Source of the DNA: Flavilitoribacter nigricans DSM 23189 = NBRC 102662
Lineage (GTDB): Bacteria; Bacteroidota; Bacteroidia; Chitinophagales; Saprospiraceae
DNA length: 64,000 nt
Direction of reading: 5' to 3'
NCBI RefSeq assembly: GCF_002646595.1
Contig: NZ_PDUD01000018.1
Coordinates: forward strand, 186,001 to 250,000
Shown here: positions 23,576-32,559 of the stretch, in pieces
How the letters are laid out: each line of letters opens with the position of its first letter
How positions within the stretch are numbered: position 1 is the first letter of the stretch
Program-made: the position numbers and the translations under genes
The notes under the pieces: generated by a model
The model's database searches: none
What the model was told of the DNA's origin: nothing
What the model saw: only the letters and a program-made list of their open reading frames with translations

Positions 23576-24550
23576 ATGAGGAAAAAACGAATTGCTTTCC
23601 TGCTCTTTCCCAAAACGCAACTGATGGATTTCGCGGGCCCGGCCCAGGTCTTTTACGAAGCCGGACAGGTAGGTGGGCGTTCCTACGATCTACAATATGC
23701 CTCCGTGACGGAGGACATTGAAACGGAGCAACAGATCCGATTTTCTGCACTTAGGGAATTTACCCAGCTGAACTTACAGCAGGGGGATCTGATCTGCCTC
23801 CCGGGCATCGACTTCAAAAGCCTGCAGGCCGGGGTAGCGGATGCAGCCATCAGAGCAGTGACTCCCTGGATCAAAAGACAGCGAAATAACGGCGTGGAAA
23901 TTGCGACCATTTGTACCGGTTCGCTACTGCTCGGTAAGATGGGTTTGCTGGACGGGATCCAATGCGCTACGCACTGGAAATGTGTGGAATATTTTCGAGA
24001 GCAATTCCCGCGGGCCCGCCTCCGCCAGGATCGGCTGTACTGTCTGGATCAGGGCATTTTCACCAGTGCGGGTATGACCTCCGGGATCGATATGGCCCTG
24101 GCCCTCATCGAACGCTGGGATAACCCCCTGATCGCCGCGAGAGTTGCCCAGGAAATGGTGATCAATATCCGTCGGCCGGATACGGAGGAGCAGAAAAATA
24201 TATTCCTCGATTTTAAAAATCACTTCAACCCGGACGTTTATCAGATCCAGGAAATACTTTCCAGCCGGCTGGAGGTAGCCTTCACCATCCAGGATCTGGG
24301 CCGGCAAATGAATAAAAGTCCCCGCCACCTCTCCCGCCTCTTCAAGGTGCATACCGGGAAAACCATCCAACAGTATCGTAACGAAGTGCGCCTGCAACAC
24401 GGGCAGCGTTTATTGCTGCATTCGGAGATGACCGTCAACGAGGTGGCCCTGGCTTGCGGCTTTGATAATGTGCGTCAGTTCATCCGCCTTTGGAAAAAAA
24501 GTAAAGGTGTGCCGCCCGGGCAGTTTAGAAAAATGACAGCCTTGCCCTAA
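23576..24550 (+). CDS. GlxA family transcriptional regulator (DJ-1/PfpI domain + AraC HTH)
   Basis: The N-terminal half is a DJ-1/PfpI-like domain (RIAFLLFPKTQLMDFAGPAQVFYEAG, ATICTGSLLLGKMGLLDG, TSAGMTSGIDMALALIE) used as a sensor in GlxA regulators. The C-terminal 100 residues are an AraC-type double helix-turn-helix (IQDLGRQMNKSPRHLSRLFKVHTGKT and VNEVALACGFDNVRQFIRLWKK). I use the ATG at 23576 (MRKKRIAF); the open frame extends to a TTG at 23555. It is divergent from the exported metal-binding DJ-1 protein and is the obvious candidate regulator for it. The paired sensor and effector share the CTG nucleophile region. Confidence 0.93.
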   Translation: MRKKRIAFLLFPKTQLMDFAGPAQVFYEAGQVGGRSYDLQYASVTEDIETEQQIRFSALREFTQLNLQQGDLICLPGIDFKSLQAGVADAAIRAVTPWIKRQRNNGVEIATICTGSLLLGKMGLLDGIQCATHWKCVEYFREQFPRARLRQDRLYCLDQGIFTSAGMTSGIDMALALIERWDNPLIAARVAQEMVINIRRPDTEEQKNIFLDFKNHFNPDVYQIQEILSSRLEVAFTIQDLGRQMNKSPRHLSRLFKVHTGKTIQQYRNEVRLQHGQRLLLHSEMTVNEVALACGFDNVRQFIRLWKKSKGVPPGQFRKMTALP

Positions 24551-24558
24551 AGTTTTTT

Positions 24559-24609
24559 ATACAAATGTTAATCTAATCAAATTTTGTTTCATACATTTGT
24601 TATACAAAT
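24559..24609 (+). promoter_or_regulatory. Candidate PadR operator/promoter
   Basis: ATACAAATGT at 24559-24568 is an inverted match (9 of 10) to ACATTTGTTA at 24593-24602. The latter overlaps a second perfect palindrome, ATTTGT-TAT-ACAAAT at 24595-24609, which ends 4 bases before the PadR start codon. TACATTTG at 24592-24599 also fits the Bacteroidota -7 box. Autorepression by PadR through these ATACAAAT sites is the simplest reading. Confidence 0.55.
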
Positions 24610-24613
24610 ACTA

Positions 24614-24955
24614 ATGAAATACCTCATGACCTACAGCTTAGGACAGTTGGAAGAAAGCGTTTTGCTTATCGTAATGATCCTCAAAGAAGATGCCTACGGC
24701 GTATCGGTTGCCGAAGCTTACGAGCAGGAAACCGGCAACAGCATTTCCATACCGGCCATTCATACGGTGCTCAAACGACTGGAACAAAAGGGAATGCTGC
24801 GGTCCGAGATGGGAAGCGCAACGGCCGAAAGGGGCGGACGGCGGAAAAGGATATTTGAAGCTACGCCGCACGGGTACCGGGTGATCGCCGATCTCCGCAA
24901 AACCCGCTTACGTCTCTGGTCACTGATCCCTAAATTAGGTCTTTACAATGGATAA
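24614..24955 (+). CDS. PadR family transcriptional regulator
   Basis: This small winged-helix regulator is about 113 residues from the ATG at 24614 (MKYLMTYSLGQLEESVLL); the open frame to 24584 would add 10 residues. The PadR pattern is clear: LGQLEESVLLIVMILKEDAYGVSVAEAYEQ, IHTVLKRLEQKGMLRSEMG (recognition helix and wing) and GGRRKRIFEATPHG. It overlaps the start of the FtsX-like permease by 8 bases, so the two are translationally coupled. In Bacteroidota this pairing (PadR plus a permease with prefix domain 2) is recurrent, and the regulator probably controls the permease. Confidence 0.93.
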   Translation: MKYLMTYSLGQLEESVLLIVMILKEDAYGVSVAEAYEQETGNSISIPAIHTVLKRLEQKGMLRSEMGSATAERGGRRKRIFEATPHGYRVIADLRKTRLRLWSLIPKLGLYNG

Positions 24956-27614
24956 TCCGAATCCACAAAACTCCGGCCCGCAACCTCCCCGCTGGGCCCA
25001 ACGCTTCCTGCGGTGGTACTGTGATTCCGACCTGATGGATGAGGTACAGGGCGATCTGCTGGAGATGTTTCAGCTGCGGGTAAATCGATTCGGTGCCCGT
25101 AAAGCGAAATTCCTGTATATCAAAGAGGTTCTGCAGTTCTTTCGGCCGGCCACCATCAACCGATCACGATTCAGTTTTAAATACCCGACTACTATGTTAA
25201 GCCTTTTTAAAAACTATCTGAAAGTGGCCTGGCGCAATATGCTGAAGTCCAAGGCCTTTTCTTCAATCAATCTGGCCGGACTGGCCATTGGACTGGCGGC
25301 CTGCCTGCTCATTTTCCAGTACGTGCATTTCGAATCGAGTTACGACCAGTTTCACAAAAACAACCCGGATATTTACCGGGTGCAACTGGACCGGACCTAT
25401 CCGGACCGGCATGATCAAAGCGCTGGTTGTACCGCTTTTCTTGGGCCCGCGCTGAAAGAGGAGATACCGGAGGTACGGGACTTTACCAAACTTTGGGGAA
25501 CCTCACACGTGAATAATGTAATGGTCTACGAAAATGAATCCCATCTGGAGGAATCGCTTTTCTACGCCGACGCTTCTTTCTTCCAGATATTCTCCTATCC
25601 TCTGGTCAGCGGTGATCCGGCAACGGCCCTCAGTGCCCCCTACTCTATCGTGCTGACGGAAAGTACCGCTAAAAAGATATTCGGCAATGAGCCGGCACTC
25701 GGCAAATCAATCCGTTATTCCGGCAGCTTCGGCACCGACAATTACCGGGTGACCGGAGTGGTACAGGATCTGCCCAAAAACACCCATCTGAAATTTAATA
25801 CCCTGGTGTCTTTTCAGACCCTGGTGCAGCAAACGGACGGCAATGCGCACAACAGCGATGGCTGGAATGCCTTCCTGACCTACCTGCTACTCGAACCCGG
25901 TACCGATCCCGATCAACTGAGTGCCAAATTACCGGCTTTCGTCGATCAGCACTATACCCGCTACTTTGAGAACGGTACCAAAGTGGCCTTGCATTTACAG
26001 CCGCTTCCTTCGATCCACCTGAAATCTAATATTCGTTTTGAACCGGGCGTAAACGGCAGCAACAAGATCGTACGCATTCTTTTGTTTACTGCCATATTCA
26101 TCCTCGGAATAGCCTGGATCAATTATATCAATCTCGCCACGGCCAAAGCGATGGAACGCGCCAAAGAAGTCGGAGTAAGAAAAGTGGTCGGTGCGGAAAA
26201 AGGAGACCTCCGGCGGCAATTCATGACCGAGGCGGTACTATTGAATCTGATCGGCCTGGTCTTTGCCGTAGCCATCGCCCTGGCGGCCCTGCCCCTCCTG
26301 AACCAGCTGACCGGCATCCAGATACCCGCATTTGAATTCCTGCGGGATCCGAAAACCGTACTGATCCTTTCCGGAATTTTCATCCTTGGGGTGATCCTTT
26401 CCGGATTTTATCCGGCCTTTATTACGGCATCTTTCTCTCCAACCCGGGTACTCAGTGGAGAAAAAGGGGCGGTGAAGGGGATCAATTTCCGAAAAGCCCT
26501 GGTGGTTTTCCAGTTTAGTGTATCGATCATCCTGATAGCGGGCAGCTTTATCGTATCCCGGCAGGTGAATTATATGATGAAAAAGGATATCGGTATGGAT
26601 ATCGACCGGACCCTGGTACTGAAAGGACCGGGAGTGATAGACAGTACCTACGAACAGCGACTCGCCGGCTTCAAGGAGCGAATGAATCAATATGGCTTCG
26701 TATCTCATACAACAAATTCTACTGCGGTGCCGGGCAAGGAGATTCGCTGGGTCAACAATTCGGTACGTTGGGCCAGGCAGCCGGAGAATAATTTGGTTTC
26801 CCTGCCTTTTGTGGGTGTTGATGACGATTTTTTCAACACCTTCGAACTCCCATTGATCAGCGGTCGGGTTTTTGACGAGCAGCACCAGGCCGAATCCAAC
26901 AAACTGGTGATCACCCGCGCTGCCACCCATCTTTTCGGATTCGAAACGCCCGAAGCGGCCATCGATGAGGAAATAATTGACAATGGGGATAAGTTCCAGA
27001 TCGTAGGTGTGGTGGACGACTACCACCAGGAATCGCTGAGTTTTGATTACCGGCCGATCGTCTTTCGTTATCTGGAAAATGCGAGCAGTTACTATAGTAT
27101 CAAATTCAATACGGATCAACTGGAGGAGAGCCTGGCTACCGTAGAGCAGGAATGGAATGCATCTTTTCCCGGCAACCCCTTCTCCTATTTCTTCCTCGAC
27201 GAATTCTTTGACCGCCAGTATCGTTCGGACCAGTTGTTCGGCCGCTTATTCGGCATATTTACCGCTCTAGGGATCTTTGTAGCCTGCATCGGTCTGTTGG
27301 GACTTTCCTCCCATACTGTGCAAAAACGAACCAAAGAAATTGGTATCCGAAAAGTGCTGGGCGCCAATACCGAACAGATCCTGGTGTTAATTTCACGAGA
27401 ACACCTGGGACTCATTCTGGTGGCAGCCCTGGTGGGCACTCCTCTCGCCTACTGGATCATGACCCAATGGCTCGGAAATTACGCCTTTGCGATCGATCTT
27501 CACTGGTATTATTTCCTGATCCCGATCGGGATCTTGTTCGTGATTGCTATGCTGACGATCAGCTTCCACGCGCTCCGGGCCGCCCTGGCCAATCCGGTAG
27601 AGGCGATCAACTGA
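24948..27614 (+). CDS. FtsX/MacB-type ABC transporter permease with N-terminal permease prefix domain 2
   Basis: Residues about 15-75 are the small prefix domain found on Bacteroidota permeases (RFLRWYCDSDLMDEVQGDLLEMF). From about 85 (LFKNYLKVAWRNMLKSKAFSSINLAGLAIGLAACLLI) comes a two-copy MacB/FtsX architecture: a large extracytoplasmic MacB-PCD domain, three helices, a second such domain, and a final three-helix FtsX unit (GLSSHTVQKRTKEIGIRKVLGA). No ATPase gene is adjacent, as is common for this group. Its start lies inside the end of the PadR gene. The 888-residue length fits the eight-helix double permeases. The exported substrate is unknown; lipopeptide or antibiotic export is typical of MacB relatives. 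Confidence 0.92.
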   Translation: MDNPNPQNSGPQPPRWAQRFLRWYCDSDLMDEVQGDLLEMFQLRVNRFGARKAKFLYIKEVLQFFRPATINRSRFSFKYPTTMLSLFKNYLKVAWRNMLKSKAFSSINLAGLAIGLAACLLIFQYVHFESSYDQFHKNNPDIYRVQLDRTYPDRHDQSAGCTAFLGPALKEEIPEVRDFTKLWGTSHVNNVMVYENESHLEESLFYADASFFQIFSYPLVSGDPATALSAPYSIVLTESTAKKIFGNEPALGKSIRYSGSFGTDNYRVTGVVQDLPKNTHLKFNTLVSFQTLVQQTDGNAHNSDGWNAFLTYLLLEPGTDPDQLSAKLPAFVDQHYTRYFENGTKVALHLQPLPSIHLKSNIRFEPGVNGSNKIVRILLFTAIFILGIAWINYINLATAKAMERAKEVGVRKVVGAEKGDLRRQFMTEAVLLNLIGLVFAVAIALAALPLLNQLTGIQIPAFEFLRDPKTVLILSGIFILGVILSGFYPAFITASFSPTRVLSGEKGAVKGINFRKALVVFQFSVSIILIAGSFIVSRQVNYMMKKDIGMDIDRTLVLKGPGVIDSTYEQRLAGFKERMNQYGFVSHTTNSTAVPGKEIRWVNNSVRWARQPENNLVSLPFVGVDDDFFNTFELPLISGRVFDEQHQAESNKLVITRAATHLFGFETPEAAIDEEIIDNGDKFQIVGVVDDYHQESLSFDYRPIVFRYLENASSYYSIKFNTDQLEESLATVEQEWNASFPGNPFSYFFLDEFFDRQYRSDQLFGRLFGIFTALGIFVACIGLLGLSSHTVQKRTKEIGIRKVLGANTEQILVLISREHLGLILVAALVGTPLAYWIMTQWLGNYAFAIDLHWYYFLIPIGILFVIAMLTISFHALRAALANPVEAIN

Positions 27615-27634
27615 ACCGGTAGCAATTAAATCAG

Positions 27635-27700
27635 AAGAGGTTGAACGTTGTGTATTCCCCGGCAGGGAACAGCTACAACGTTCAACCTCTTTTCTTTTTA
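27635..27700. terminator. Bidirectional terminator, perfect 17-bp stem
   Basis: AAGAGGTTGAACGTTGT at 27635-27651 is exactly complementary to 27675-27691. The loop contains a small GC hairpin, and TTCTTTTTA follows on the plus strand. It sits between the convergent permease and GH2 genes. Confidence 0.85.
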
Positions 27701-27733
27701 CGGTAGGTCGAAAAACTTATCCGCCGAAGGGTA

Positions 27734-30484
27734 TCAATACTTTAATACCAGGGAAGGATCAACGGCATACTGCCCAAATGACTTCCCGTAAATCGCCACG
27801 CCACCGTTGTCTTCGGCTGCGATCCGCACGATCAGTTTACCGTCTTTGGCCGCCTGCCGCAGCATCCGCTTATTCACCGGTACCTTGATCAGGTATCCGT
27901 AGGAACCGCCTTCCCGGATTTTACGATCCTGGGGCTGATGGTGCCAGGATAAAAAGCCACGGTGGTCCGCGGGATCATCCGGAAGGATAGCCGTCATCAT
28001 TTTGGTGCCGTCCACGGTAATTGAAACGGTGGATGGCGTTGCCGTTTCATCCGTCATCGGATATGCATTCGGGTTACTGCTGGGCGCAACGCGCGATCCC
28101 AGCATGTAGTCCTGATCGTTATCGAATTCTTCCATGTCCTTCACGAATTGTTGTTTCGCGGATAGCTCAAACAACAGGTAGGATTGCTTGGAGCGATTGA
28201 CTTTTACATCATCCGGGATCTCCAGTTCGTATTCGAAATAGCCTTTGCCGGCACCATTTACCTTAAGCCCATCGAGGACCTCCCACTGTTTTTTACTCCA
28301 GTCGGAGCGGGAAAATGCGTTGGGAGCGATGCTGACCACATCGGTTTTTTCCAGCTCCTGATCGCTTTCTATTTCAAAAAGCATGAAGTTGCGGTGCAGG
28401 GTCTTCCCACTCTGATCTTTCAGGACGAGTTTCAAATTACCCGTTCCGGCTACATCCGGCAGGGGTACACTCAGCTCAGTTAATTTTTCCTGCATCCAGG
28501 GCTGGTAATCGATCTTCAGGGTGCCGGCGTGATTCTTCTCCGTTTCACCGATATAATTGGTGGTGTGCAATTCATAATGCAGTTCGAGTGGTCCCAGGGC
28601 ATCACCCGTCATAGCCGAAATATAAAGCGGGACCTTCACCTCGGAACCACCTTTGGCCGTCAGGCAGATCTCATTACCAGTCGAGATGTAGAGCGGTGCG
28701 TGCAGATCATTCAGGCTCATCCCCTCGACCATGTCACCGAGTCCGGTTTCTTTTTCCGTGCGGTCAAAACGCCAGTAGCCGTTCCACTCGTTGATCACAT
28801 CGTGGTGCTCGGTGTACAACCAACCGGCGATCTTGGGGAAGATCCGGAAAGTATTCATCATCCGGTGGTAATCCCAGCTCCAGTCCACGTCTCCGGTACT
28901 GCCATCATAACCCCAGACATTACCACATTCGGAATTAATGTTCGGTTGCTTACCCTGCTGGAAACCATCTTCAAAATCAAAGTCGCTGCCGGCATAGGTA
29001 TTGTCACTGATATTTTTCAGATGCTCATCCCATTCCCAGCCGGGAAGGTAGGCGTGCCAGGAATTGATATCCGTTTCGGTATGGCCGGCACCGTAGCAGA
29101 TGGAGTTGTCTTCCACCAGACGGGTCGGATCCAGCGATTTGGCCAGGTAATACATGGAAGCGACCCAGTTCTGGGTAGTCGGAAGATATTTTTTTACCAT
29201 TTTATCGCCCTCTTTCACTTCCGTGCGCAGTCCCCAGGTTTCATTGAAGACGATCCAGGAGAAGATCGAGGGATGGTTGTAATCTCTTTCGATCATTTCG
29301 CGAAGGGTATACTCAGAAGCTGCCTGCATTTTTTCATCCGGTTCGCCCCAACTGTTCGGCAGGTCGGCCATGACCAGCAGGCCCAGCTTATCGGCCCAGT
29401 ACAGTTTGCGGGGCACTTCCACTTTGATGTGTACCCGGATGCCGTTGAGCCCGATTGATTTACTGCGTTCGATCTCCTCTTTCATAAACTGATCGGACGG
29501 GAACGTATAAAAGCCTTCTGGGTGGTAGGATTGATCCAGTGCCAATTGGACGTATATGGGTTCGTTGTTCAGGGCGATGTAGGGATACTCTGTGCCCGGC
29601 ATATTCATCACGGAGACCTTACGCATCCCGAAATAGGTACTAACCTGATCCGATCCCAGCGTAGCTTCCAGATCATACAGGAAAGGATCCTCCAGGCTCC
29701 ACCGGTGAGCATTCGGCATGGGGATCTCCACACTGTATTTGAACTCGCCGGCCGGAATGGTCACTTTTTGGGAAATAGCCGGTTCGGCATTGGGGATCTC
29801 CAGTTGCAGTTCGAGGTCCCTGGTGGAGGTTTCCGGTAGGTAAGCCGTCACCGTGGCGGTATTTTTGTCAATATCCGGGAGCACGTGTACCGCGTCCAGA
29901 TAATCGGTGCCTCTGGCTTCCAGATAGATCGTCTGCCAGATGCCCCGGGCATTTCCGTAGCCCTGTTTGCCGTAAAGCGTGAAATCTCTTCTTTTGTCAT
30001 CAACGCGGATGACCAGCTTCTGGGCGGTTCCGTATTTTAGTAGCTCCGTAAGCTCAAAAGAGAAAGGAACATACCCACCGCGGTGAGAACCGAGCAGCTG
30101 GCCGTCCAGCCAGACGTGGGTTTCCCAATCCGAAGCGCCGATGGTGAGAAAAGTCCTTTTATTACGCCAACCGGCGGGCACCGTGATCTCTTTCTGGTAC
30201 CAGCCGATATCGGCTTCATCTTCCAGTCCGGATAATTTTGAACCCCAGGGAAACGGGACCAGTATTTTCTTGGAGAAGTTGCGGTCGCCTTTTTCCCAAC
30301 CGGAGCTGAGTCCGGTGTCTTCCGGATCGAAAGCAAAGTCCCAGGTGCCGTTCAGATTCTGCCAGTCGGCACGTTCGAAATCCGGTCGCGGGTGCTCAGG
30401 TAATGGAATATCGGTTTGCGAGAAGATAGTAATGGGCAGGAATAAAAAGGCCCATAGAAGTGCGGGGGGATAGGTCGAATTCAT
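27734..30484 (-). CDS. Glycoside hydrolase family 2 enzyme, secreted
   Basis: I use the ATG at 30484, which starts a signal peptide (MNSTYPPALLWAFLFLP...FSQ); the open frame extends 17 codons upstream without signal character. The sugar-binding jelly-roll (LNGTWDFAFDPED, GWYQKEITVP, WLDGQLLGSHRGGY), the immunoglobulin-like domain and the TIM barrel follow in GH2 order. The acid/base Glu is in WIVFNETWG and the nucleophile candidate in NINSECGNVWG. A C-terminal beta domain of about 250 residues follows the barrel. Length is 916. Beta-galactosidase, beta-glucuronidase and beta-mannosidase are all possible. It ends at the terminator shared with the permease gene, and the TetR/ABC operon lies upstream on the same strand, 80 bases away. 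Confidence 0.92.
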   Translation of the reverse strand: MNSTYPPALLWAFLFLPITIFSQTDIPLPEHPRPDFERADWQNLNGTWDFAFDPEDTGLSSGWEKGDRNFSKKILVPFPWGSKLSGLEDEADIGWYQKEITVPAGWRNKRTFLTIGASDWETHVWLDGQLLGSHRGGYVPFSFELTELLKYGTAQKLVIRVDDKRRDFTLYGKQGYGNARGIWQTIYLEARGTDYLDAVHVLPDIDKNTATVTAYLPETSTRDLELQLEIPNAEPAISQKVTIPAGEFKYSVEIPMPNAHRWSLEDPFLYDLEATLGSDQVSTYFGMRKVSVMNMPGTEYPYIALNNEPIYVQLALDQSYHPEGFYTFPSDQFMKEEIERSKSIGLNGIRVHIKVEVPRKLYWADKLGLLVMADLPNSWGEPDEKMQAASEYTLREMIERDYNHPSIFSWIVFNETWGLRTEVKEGDKMVKKYLPTTQNWVASMYYLAKSLDPTRLVEDNSICYGAGHTETDINSWHAYLPGWEWDEHLKNISDNTYAGSDFDFEDGFQQGKQPNINSECGNVWGYDGSTGDVDWSWDYHRMMNTFRIFPKIAGWLYTEHHDVINEWNGYWRFDRTEKETGLGDMVEGMSLNDLHAPLYISTGNEICLTAKGGSEVKVPLYISAMTGDALGPLELHYELHTTNYIGETEKNHAGTLKIDYQPWMQEKLTELSVPLPDVAGTGNLKLVLKDQSGKTLHRNFMLFEIESDQELEKTDVVSIAPNAFSRSDWSKKQWEVLDGLKVNGAGKGYFEYELEIPDDVKVNRSKQSYLLFELSAKQQFVKDMEEFDNDQDYMLGSRVAPSSNPNAYPMTDETATPSTVSITVDGTKMMTAILPDDPADHRGFLSWHHQPQDRKIREGGSYGYLIKVPVNKRMLRQAAKDGKLIVRIAAEDNGGVAIYGKSFGQYAVDPSLVLKY

Positions 30485-30564
30485 AGCCTGTTTAAGTTGG
30501 TAAATCTCGAGTATGTCGGCATGAATATAGAACAAAAATCCTAGCCCAACTTCATCGCGGGCTT

Positions 30565-31746
30565 CTAAAAACTGAATTTCAAGCGCATAAAAGCCGCCTG
30601 AATGGGACTGGTATAGCGCTCATTCCGGTTGAAAACCAGCTGTCCCACCAGGTCCAGATCCCAGTTTTCCTTGATCGAATAGGTCAGGGATGGATTGATA
30701 AAAAGTGGATGTACGGGCACCGGGCTATAGATCAACGCCAGGCCCGAATTCAGGAGCGGGGTGATCGGTTTGGAGACCTGGGTAAAGATCGCCCAGCGGT
30801 AGGGATACAGATTGCGGGCCGATAGTTCAAACGAGAACAGGCCACCGATAGGCGCCGTGGTACTACCCTGATCGTTATACAGCAGTCCCAGGTTGACATA
30901 GGTAGAATTGGCGAATGAATAATCCAGGCCAATGGTAGCGGCAAAGGCATCCTGTAATCCATCCTGGAGTCCCCGGAAATAATTGAATTCCCCTTTAAAT
31001 CCGGCGGTGCTGATATTCCCGGCCCAGCCGCCACCGAGCGTCAGAAAACCTTCGGTATAGCCTCCCAGCAACTGAAAGTCGTATTGCCATTTATTGAAGC
31101 GCCACAAGCCGGCAATAGTGGCTTCATCCCAGTGGTCAAAGGCTTTAGTGACGATCTCTACGCTGGAAGCAAAACCCGTGTAGTAGCGAACGCGCAGCGC
31201 ATCGCTCCCGGGCCGTTCCTCGTAGTCAAAATCCGTAAATGAAAAAGCGTTGAAAACATCGTTGGGATTCCAGACGGTGCTGATGCCCCAGTTGACCCGT
31301 TGGCGTCCCAGGCGTACTTCCCAGTTTCCGTTGACGTACTCCAGATAGATCCGGTCCAGCATGGTATGGATCGCCCAGCCGTTCTGGTCCAGCAGGACGG
31401 CAGAAAGATCAAAATAATCATTGTTCACATCGTCGATCTGCCGGCCGTAATCCGGAGTGGCTTTGACCAGATCACCGTAGAAGATCCGGTTCCGGGCTTC
31501 GGCGTAAAAAGTAAAATGCTCATTTGGATACCACTGGAAATTGAGTCGGTTGTGAATGAGGTTATCCTGGAGAAAGGTATCCACCAGCCGAAAGTTTTGC
31601 AGGTCCGGGTAGGCGTCATTGAAGAACAGCAGGGTTTGCAGGTTTTTTACGTACCCGCTCAACTGCCAGTTCTTTTCCTTTTCGGTGTCCTGCCCAAAAA
31701 GGAATGCCGGTACTAGCAGCAAACTCAGGAAGAAAAGCTTTCTCAT
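30565..31746 (-). CDS. Outer-membrane beta-barrel protein (DUF1302/alginate-export-like)
   Basis: A signal peptide (residues 1-18, ending LFGQ) precedes about 370 residues of amphipathic strands ending in AAFMRLKFSF, with the terminal Phe of an outer-membrane barrel. Signature-like runs include LDRIYLEYVNGNWEVRLGRQRVNWGISTVWNPNDVFN, as in DUF1302-type porins. Its start codon overlaps the stop of the ABC ATPase gene by 4 bases (ATGA), so the two are coupled. It is the last gene of the TetR-LolA-like-permease-permease-ATPase operon. It is probably the outer-membrane component, or a recipient, of whatever that operon exports. Confidence 0.88.
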   Translation of the reverse strand: MRKLFFLSLLLVPAFLFGQDTEKEKNWQLSGYVKNLQTLLFFNDAYPDLQNFRLVDTFLQDNLIHNRLNFQWYPNEHFTFYAEARNRIFYGDLVKATPDYGRQIDDVNNDYFDLSAVLLDQNGWAIHTMLDRIYLEYVNGNWEVRLGRQRVNWGISTVWNPNDVFNAFSFTDFDYEERPGSDALRVRYYTGFASSVEIVTKAFDHWDEATIAGLWRFNKWQYDFQLLGGYTEGFLTLGGGWAGNISTAGFKGEFNYFRGLQDGLQDAFAATIGLDYSFANSTYVNLGLLYNDQGSTTAPIGGLFSFELSARNLYPYRWAIFTQVSKPITPLLNSGLALIYSPVPVHPLFINPSLTYSIKENWDLDLVGQLVFNRNERYTSPIQAAFMRLKFSF

Positions 31747-32435
31747 GCCTCCGGTCTTATTTCATCCGATTCGATCTTACCGTCCACCAGCGTAATGACC
31801 CTTCTGGCCCGATCGATCACCCGCTGATCGTGCGTAGAAAAAACGAAGGTGATGTGTTCTTCGCGGTTCAGCCGGGCCATAATATCCAGCAATTGGGTAG
31901 TGGAAGTTGAATCCAGGTTGGCGGTCGGTTCGTCCGCCAGGATGAATGAGGGTTTCGGCGCCAATGCCCGGGCCACGGCTACCCGCTGCTGCTGCCCGCC
32001 GGAAAGCTCGGAGGGGCGTTTGTCCATTTTTCCTTCCAGGCCGACGGCTTTCATTAATTCTTCCGTGCGGGCTTCCCGTTCCGCTTTGGAACGGTTTTGC
32101 AAGAGCATAACGAATTCCACATTCTCCCGGGCCGTCAGCACCGGGATCAGGTTGTAGGCCTGAAAGACGAAACCGATCTTATTCTTACGAAAATCGATGA
32201 GCTTGTTATCCGAGAGCCGGGTGATGTCTACCCCACCCACTTCTATCTGTCCCTGAGTGGGATGATCGAGTCCGCCGATAATGTTGAGTAAGGTCGTCTT
32301 GCCCGAACCGGAAGGCCCGACAATCGCGGTGAATTCACCTGCTTTGATCTCCAGATCTACGCCGTTGAGGGCGTGTACCGGGATCTTATTGGGATTGTAT
32401 ACCTTTTCAACTCCCTGGGTTTTGATAACTGACAT
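31743..32435 (-). CDS. ABC transporter ATP-binding protein (LolD/MacB type)
   Basis: This 230-residue ATPase shows all nucleotide-binding motifs: Walker [11 protein letters not shown]-loop [13 protein letters not shown], signature LSGGQQQR, Walker B FILADEPT and the switch histidine in VFSTHDQRV. The sequence type ([24 protein letters not shown]) is that of LolD/MacB ATPases, which serve FtsX-fold permeases. It lies between the second permease gene and the beta-barrel gene, overlapping the latter by 4 bases. With the two upstream permeases it would form a LolCDE-like complex in the inner membrane. Confidence 0.95.
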   Translation of the reverse strand: MSVIKTQGVEKVYNPNKIPVHALNGVDLEIKAGEFTAIVGPSGSGKTTLLNIIGGLDHPTQGQIEVGGVDITRLSDNKLIDFRKNKIGFVFQAYNLIPVLTARENVEFVMLLQNRSKAEREARTEELMKAVGLEGKMDKRPSELSGGQQQRVAVARALAPKPSFILADEPTANLDSTSTTQLLDIMARLNREEHITFVFSTHDQRVIDRARRVITLVDGKIESDEIRPEA

Positions 32436-32559
32436 AGCTTTTATTTTAGCGCCAGCAGTGGGCTCCGTTCTGATGTTATTTTCCGGATGGGGCCACCGTT
32501 GATCTGGACATGGTAATCGTAATTGAGATCTTTCAATGAGTCTGCGTAAGACTGACTAA

